A stretch of DNA of 64,000 bases from Cyathus striatus (Eukaryota; Basidiomycota; Agaricomycetes; Agaricales; Nidulariaceae): assembly GCA_025738555.1 (NCBI GenBank), contig JAOVFP010000002.1:558001-622000 (forward strand). Direction: 5' to 3'. Of this stretch, positions 58,305-64,000 are shown piece by piece. The position numbers were made by a program, and so were the translations under genes. The first letter of the stretch is position 1. Every line of letters begins with the position of its first letter. The notes beneath the pieces are model-generated. The model ran no database searches. It saw nothing but the letters and a program-made list of their open reading frames with translations, and was not told the DNA's origin.

Positions 58305-59600
58305 AGTGATCATTGGTTATTTTGAAGTGAATATTACTACTGTAGGTCTATTGCAATATGGTAATGATATGTGAGCATTGGCTATTTTGAAGTGAATATT
58401 ACTACTGTAGGTCTATTGTAATGTGGTGATCATATGTGATCATTTGCTATTTTTGTTATATCCATGCCCAGCTATATCGTACCGACATTACCAAAGGTTC
58501 CCATGTGACCTTCCAACATACCTGGTCCATTCCCGGAATGTACCCACTACAGGTTTACACTTCCCGACGTTCCTGCCCAGGAATGTACCTGGAACCTGTC
58601 AGGTTTTCTATCGGATACTTTGGATATGTAGTTTCTCTTATAATGGCCTCACCACGTCATTATACCATTACTCCTCTCTTCCATTCTCACTTGTACATTT
58701 CATTATGGTCAATGTAGTTTAGTTTCTTATTCTTCATTCTGAGTGTGTCATTTGCACCACTACTCCTCTTTGCCCAGTCTTTATTCTGTTTACTTACACT
58801 TAGTATTCTGTCTCTGGATTCATACTTACATCTTACTAGTACATATAAATAGTCTTCCAAATGTACTAGGTAATCTTCAGTATTCATATCAACTCTGTAC
58901 ACTTTCTTCCTACTCTAAGTTCCGAAACCTGCTCCGGGTTTTCCTTTGGGTCTCTCTCCCACTGCCTAGTGTAGTGGCGAAGCCCCTCACATACTCTGGA
59001 ACATTTCATTACATTGGATATCATCTGTTGTGAAATACAAACCATTCCCTGGGGATATCCAGGCAGCGCAGCACATACGCTGAAGCCATGGTTCACTTCT
59101 GCACTCCCGCTCCTGTTCCCATACCCATACTCACTTTGGGTTTCCGTTATAGTTCTCCCATGCCTTCTGGGCATCTTTGCATTTGTTTCCCAGTAGGAAG
59201 GGAATCAGTACATAACAATTTTGAAGTGAATATTACTACTGTAGGTCTATTGTAATGTGGTGATCATATGTGATCATTGGCTATTTTAAAGTGAATATCA
59301 CTACTGTAGGTCTATTGTAATGTGGTGATCATATGTGATCATTGGCTATTTTAAAGTGAATATCACTACTGTAGGTCTATTGTAATGTGGTGATCATATG
59401 TGATCATTGGCTATTTTGAAGTGAATATTACTACTGTAGGTCCATTGTAATATGGTGATCATATGTGATCATTGACTTATTTTGAATTGAATATTACTAC
59501 TGTAGGTCCATTGTAATATGGTGATCATATGTGATCATTAGCTATTTGAAGTGAATATTACTATATTGTAATGTGGTGGTCATATGTAATCATTGACATA
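58305..59600 (+). repeat. Tandem array of about 65-bp subterminal units (left arm)
   Basis: About nine units of the form gtgatcattggctatttt-gaagtgaatattactactg-taggtctattgtaatgtgg-tgatcatat (about 65 bp) run through 58305-58453 and 59218-59600, interrupted by the solo LTR. Units carry a gatcatatgtgatc palindrome, a plausible protein-binding site. Confidence 0.85.
58454..59217 (+). mobile_element. Solo LTR (764 bp)
   Basis: Starts tgttatatcc, ends gtacataaca (short inverted tgttat/ataaca), and is flanked by a perfect 5-bp duplication atttt (58449-58453, 59218-59222). It splits one 65-bp unit, whose halves rejoin exactly when it is set aside. A tataaata box near 58843 fits an LTR promoter. The right arm has no counterpart. 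Confidence 0.85.
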
Positions 59601-59639
59601 TTTTGAAATGAAAATTATTACATATTGCTATTGTAGTTC

Positions 59640-60130
59640 ATGTCACATTTGTCACAATCTTCCTGCATGTCACATATTTTGCGCACTTCACACAATTCCT
59701 GTGCATCTCATAATTCCCATGCTCTACATCATTCCCATGCTCTGGATAATTCCGGTGCATCATGATTGTCACGATCTTCCTGTGTGTCACATATTTCCTG
59801 TGCTCCACATCATTCACGCACCGTGTTTGTCACGTTCTTCCCACGCATCACGATCGTCACGCTCTAGCACTCGTCACGATTGTCACGCCTTTACACACAT
59901 CACAATTGTCATGCTTTAGCACACGTCACAATTGTTATGGTTTTACACATGTCATGATTGTCACGGTTTTGCATGTGTCACGATCGTCACGCTTTAACAC
60001 ATGTCACAATTGTCACAGTTTCACATGTGTAATGATTGTTACGCATCATGATTGTCATGCATTTATGCCTATCACATATGTGACATATTTCCAACATGTC
60101 ATTATTTTTCATGCATGTCAGCTGTCACAT
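59640..60130 (+). repeat. Minisatellite of tgtcacgattgtcacg type (left arm)
   Basis: Irregular tandem units of about 18-26 bp built on cgtcacgattgtcacgcttt. Reading frames through it give His/Ser-rich nonsense (HDCHAF...) and are artefacts of the repeat. Confidence 0.8.
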
Positions 60131-60522
60131 TTTTAGCCTATAATATCATGTAGATTATTTTAACTTTTGTTTATCTTACACAGAGTATAACAATAATAGA
60201 TATGTGTACTAATTATTGCCTCTTACATATGTGGGGCCAGGGATATAGTTAAGAGGAGGTTTGCAAGGTATCTAAAACTTAATGCTAAACAAGGGAAGCC
60301 AACCACATGTGCAGTTTCTGGTACATCTGTATCACCATTCAAATTGTCACAGAAGCAGACTAAGTATCTGAAACCACAAAGCTAATTATAAAAATCACAG
60401 TAAATGAATATGCAATTTTAGAACTGAAGGTTGTAATACAGTATATGACAAATATGATGTTATGGAAGTGTAATAGTAATAAGAAACTAGATTAGAGGAT
60501 GTAGAGTGTATATGTAGTTGTA

Positions 60523-62392
60523 TGGAAAGCCTAACAACCACGCTCAATTCCATCAAACAGAATTGAGTTCCGACGATCGGCAATCCCGGCTTCTCGGTTA
60601 GTGCTTCTCAGTTGCGGACATCAATCTGTCAAATCCAATATCAATTTGGCGACTGCAAATCTGCAGGGATGATACTAGCGATATCAATATTATGTAGTGG
60701 AAATCAATATTCTATAGACCTCTGTGGCATTACATTATCACATACATGATAGTGCTGAATCACTTTTACCATGCTAGATACTCATGTAAAACTCCAGAAA
60801 GACCTCAGGTGCAAAGTTTAGCTAAAGCTGCCTGTATTCATTTTCTACATTAGATTGCTATTTGAATACTACATTTTAAATACTTTGATGACTCAGAGAT
60901 TGTGGTTCTTTATGTGTAATTGCAGCATTGGTGCAGTGCCTGGGCAACGAGGTTGGAATCCACGGGAGAAAGTTAGAGCGAGCAGGAACAACACACTGAC
61001 AAGCCTAATAACTGTAATATGTATACCTAATAATAATGATCGCATGATTATGATAACTTGGGGATTCGTAAAGTAGTGAGTTTGTATTGGTTCTCAGTTA
61101 CAAATGATAATATTGTATGTAACCACTGGCAGCTGTAGATTCAGATATTGATTTAGGAATCGCAGTTTTCCCCCTAAACTGAACGTATATACTTAGGCAT
61201 TTTGTCATTTTTATGGTGGTGTATACTCCGGCATTGAGCGTGTAAAGCTACCTTTAAAGTCCCTCGTGTTTGAAATGCACATCACTAGTAAATTCTGAAG
61301 CAGCTCAAGAATGGTTACAACTTTCCAGCGGAATGTACTACATTTAACACATTGCACTACAATCCCGTGATGCGCATCATAATCAATGTTAATGAAATTT
61401 GAGTCACCCTCAGCTCAATGATCCTGGGTAGTGTATTATAATCTAGCTCGCTATTTTGTTTTAATCACAACTACTAACAAGATACAGAATACATTATAAT
61501 TTTACTATATAGTTATATGCAATTTGAAATGCTAAAGGATTCATACATAGCAATCGTGATTTACAACAAAATATGTAGTGATTACTATTGTCAGAGAAGA
61601 AATAATAATGCTTGGATACTTATGTGATTGCTCATTAGCAGACTTAAGAATTGGTCTGAATCGATACGATGCAGAATCAGCAGATGTCAGCGGATTTTTA
61701 CTTGTACAACTAATCATATACATTGTGCGATGAATTACAATGTAACACTATACTGACCCTGTTCGTTATTCCCTTAGCTTTGCACTAGAACGGATGTGCA
61801 TGTGTTGAAGAACCACTACAGTTGTAGTCAGGGAAAGAACATATAAATAGCTCACATTTCCACCGAACTATGTCAAGAAGTTCTTGTTTCTTTTTATCAC
61901 CTTATGACCAGTAGTAACCTTAGAGATATCTACAATAAAGTCACGAAACTCAGGGTAATTGAGGCCTTCCGGCTCGTTCACCCAGTGGGTGGCACAGTCC
62001 ACTCTTCCACATTTAACATTTTAAAATGAATTTATTTACTATTAGGAATGATAACGAAATTGTATGGATTTACTGAGTGCTCTATGAGAGCAACATATAA
62101 TATTGCCTGTGAAGGTATGCTTGGGGTAGGAAAGGGAGTGATGTAGTAACTGGTACATCGTACCATCTCAACACAATCTAGTTAAGTAGACATTTACACA
62201 TTTGCTAATAAAAATTGGAACGGAAATTATTGCTTTCAGAGGTAAAAACCTGGAATTGAAGTTCAATTTATGGTTATTAGATATGGGTTTGCGCTTTTGT
62301 GTAGGCACAAATCTAACCGAGGAGCCGAAAATGCCAACTGTCAGAACTAAAATTTTGATTGATGGAAATGAGCGTGGTTGTTAGGCTTTCCA
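60523..62392. mobile_element. 1870-bp TA-flanked element, second copy of the 49691 family
   Basis: Ends tggaaagcctaacaaccacg at 60523 and its inverse at 62392, with TA on both sides (60521-60522, 62393-62394). The terminal match extends about 80 bp inward with gaps. The interior differs from the 49691-51587 copy as far as I can read and has no long frame. It sits inside the larger inverted-arm element, so it is the younger insertion. Confidence 0.75.
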
Positions 62393-62507
62393 TATAGTTG
62401 GAGTCTTAGTCCTATTTAGAGTGTATGATATATTTGGAAATGAGATGGTATGCTATGTTTTACAATCAAGACTAGGGATGTGATAAAATGACAAAATAAT
62501 AACCATA

Positions 62508-62711
62508 ATGGTTAGTCTAGATATGAAAGATGATGAGGTCATTACAATGGTATTGAACATTATAGAAACATGTACCAACCAGACAGAGAAGAATATAGAA
62601 CCTTGCATGCTTAACACATATGAATGGATAGTGTATAGATGTGATTCCACATTACATCAAACTTACACATTACAGCATTTAAATGATTATGATTCTTGTA
62701 TTGGTCATTGA
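62508..62711 (+). CDS. Short unknown ORF in the centre of the large element
   Basis: A 67-codon frame (MVSLDMKDDEVITMVLNII...) with Cys and His near the end (TCTNQTEKN, SCIGH). No recognised motif. Together with a frame at about 60250-60380 (RRFARYLKLNAKQGKP) it may be remains of the element's own gene, separated by the nested 1870-bp insertion. Confidence 0.25.
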   Translation: MVSLDMKDDEVITMVLNIIETCTNQTEKNIEPCMLNTYEWIVYRCDSTLHQTYTLQHLNDYDSCIGH

Positions 62712-63179
62712 TTATACTAATATCTTCAACACACATCACCAAATCACATAATTGCTTACTCTATATGACTACATGATAGTTGTCTATGTTTTATTGAGAT
62801 GGGGAATTAATGAAACTATCTTATTGTGTCTCAATCAGTTTCACTTCTACTCACTCTTTTAGTATTAGTATTCATTCTGATATCTGAAAACTCCATTTAG
62901 TACTTCTTTGCACATTCTTGCTCAGCTGCTGTTATTTACTTACTTTCTGTTCTTTAGCTTAGTATTAATTATGACATTGCCTTCTTATCTTGTTCTCTTT
63001 ACTGAAGGGCCCCTTTGTCCCTTTTCTTCTCTTCTCTAAAATAATGTGATATCATTTCTCTATAGTCATGTGGAACAATGTTATCAACAGGATCAGACCT
63101 CATCTGCCAAAAAAGTATGTGTTAATGATTGACAGTTAACAGATTAATCAATGACTAGTCAATGTAAAAGACTGAATTA

Positions 63180-63545
63180 CATTGCTAGATTGTGACATGT
63201 GCTAAAGCATGATGATCTTAATGTGTGCTAGAGTGTGACAATTGTGATGTGTGCTAAAGCGTGACGATCGTGACACATGCTAGAGCGTGACAATCGTGGT
63301 TTATAAGCGTGACAATCATGGTTTATAAGCGTGACAATCGTGACGAGTGCTAGAGTGTGACGATCATGATGCGTGGGAATGATGTGGAGCGCGGGAAGAT
63401 CATGACAATCATGATGTGCCGGAATTATCCAGAGTGTGGGAATGATGTAGAGCGCGGGAATTATGAGATGCACAGGAATTGTGTGAAGTGCGCAAAATAT
63501 GTGACATGCAGGAAGATTGTGACAAATGTGACATGAACTACAATA
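63180..63545 (-). repeat. Minisatellite, right-arm counterpart
   Basis: Reverse complement of the left-arm minisatellite: gcgtgacgatcgtgac, gtgacaatcatgg and gggaatgatgtagagc units in the mirrored order. Confidence 0.8.
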
Positions 63546-63925
63546 GCAATATGTAATAATTTTCATTTCAAAATATGTCAATGATTACATATGACCACCA
63601 CATTACAATATAGTAATATTCACTTCAAATAGCTAATGATCACATATGATCACCATATTACAATGGACCTACAGTAGTAATATTCAATTCAAAATAAGTC
63701 AATGATCACATATGATCACCATATTACAATGGACCTACAGTAGTAATATTCACTTCAAAATAGCCAATGATCATATATGATCACCACATTACAATAGACC
63801 TACAGTAGTAATATTCACTTTAAAATAGCCAATGATCACATATGATCACCACATTACAATAGACCTACAGTAGTAATATTCACTTCAAAATAACCAATGA
63901 TCACTTATGATCACCATTACATTTA
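63546..63925 (-). repeat. Tandem 65-bp units, right-arm counterpart
   Basis: About six units of the type aatgatcacatatgatcacc-acattacaatagacctacag-tagtaatattcacttcaaaa mirror the left-arm array. Confidence 0.85.
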
Positions 63926-64000
63926 GTATTAATAGGTGGATAAGCTCTCAAAACACATAATCATGAAGGTGATCATTATTTATGATTGCAGCAATCATAA

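Larger units (their letters stand above)
58210..64000. mobile_element. Element of at least 5.8 kb with long repeat-filled inverted arms
   Basis: The left arm (58210-60130) and right arm (about 63180-64000) are mutual reverse complements in modular form. Each ends in a 21-bp near-palindrome (ttatgattgctgcaatcat..), followed by unique sequence, a tandem array of about 65-bp units and then a minisatellite of cgtcac/gattgtcacg type. The left end lies inside a hAT transposase frame. The right end falls on the last base of the window, so its flank and any target duplication are not visible. The interior (60180-60520, 62400-63170) has only short frames and contains another element at 60523-62392. 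Superfamily unknown. Confidence 0.65.

Noticed and set aside
58423..59196. Frames inside the 764-bp insertion as a gene
   Set aside because: The segment is bounded exactly by LTR ends and a target duplication, and the frames carry no motif.
58305..59600. 65-bp tandem units considered as a CRISPR array
   Set aside because: Units are contiguous with no unique spacers, the genome is eukaryotic, and the array sits inside a transposon arm.
59593..60136. His-rich reading frames through the minisatellite, and the mirrored one at 63228-63581
   Set aside because: They exist because the repeat unit has no stop in that phase; the same peptide appears from both arms and has no start context or splice support.

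Overview
The window is nuclear DNA of a filamentous fungus, almost certainly a mushroom-forming basidiomycete (Agaricomycetes). Genes are split by many 45-70 bp GT-AG introns. The recognisable proteins (kinesin-light-chain-type TPR NLRs, a GH5_7-like mannanase homologue, SnoaL/NTF2-like small proteins, a DUF3602 protein, RecQ-like and hAT fragments) are typical of that group. It is a gene-poor, transposon-rich accessory region; I see no rRNA, tRNA or CRISPR.

Left part (1-26.7 kb): degenerate repeats occupy 1-2.8 kb and return at 24.5-26.7 kb. Between them are an uncharacterised multi-exon gene (about 3.8-6.2 kb), a TA-flanked mariner-like element (6945-7787), a small NTF2-like gene (8406-8934), a 12-exon secreted GH5_7-like gene on the minus strand (12655-14688) with a broken copy of its 3' end at about 9.1-9.3 kb, a 677-residue membrane protein gene (15657-17986), and a decayed RecQ-like helicase fragment (22.9-23.5 kb).

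Middle (27-42 kb): a long-TIR Mutator-like element (27027-28459) and two small solo-LTR-like repeats precede two paralogous NLR genes on the minus strand (31472-34262, 890 aa; 36689-39931, 1043 aa). Both encode a short conserved N-terminal motif, an NB-ARC domain and a C-terminal array of 42-residue TPRs, and they share exon layout. Two NTF2-like paralogues (40575-41085 and 41599-42125) follow; both share a 48-nt middle exon with the copy at 8.4 kb.

Right part (43-64 kb): a DUF3602/Par32-like gene (47427-49400) has a dense cluster of GATA-factor sites in its unusually long first intron. After it come nested transposable elements: two related 1.9-kb TA-flanked elements (49691-51587; 60523-62392), a deleted hAT (53028-54370) and a 274-bp TA MITE (54551-54824) that both interrupt one small ORF, a 694-bp hAT MITE (55405-56098), a decayed hAT transposase (56.6-58.2 kb), and a 5.8-kb element with long repeat-filled inverted arms (58210-64000) that carries a solo LTR (58454-59217).

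The genes do not form one pathway. Possible themes are non-self recognition (the NLR pair), plant-biomass-related secretion (the GH5 homologue) and nitrogen/TOR signalling (the DUF3602 gene). All exon models come from reading frames and splice signals only.
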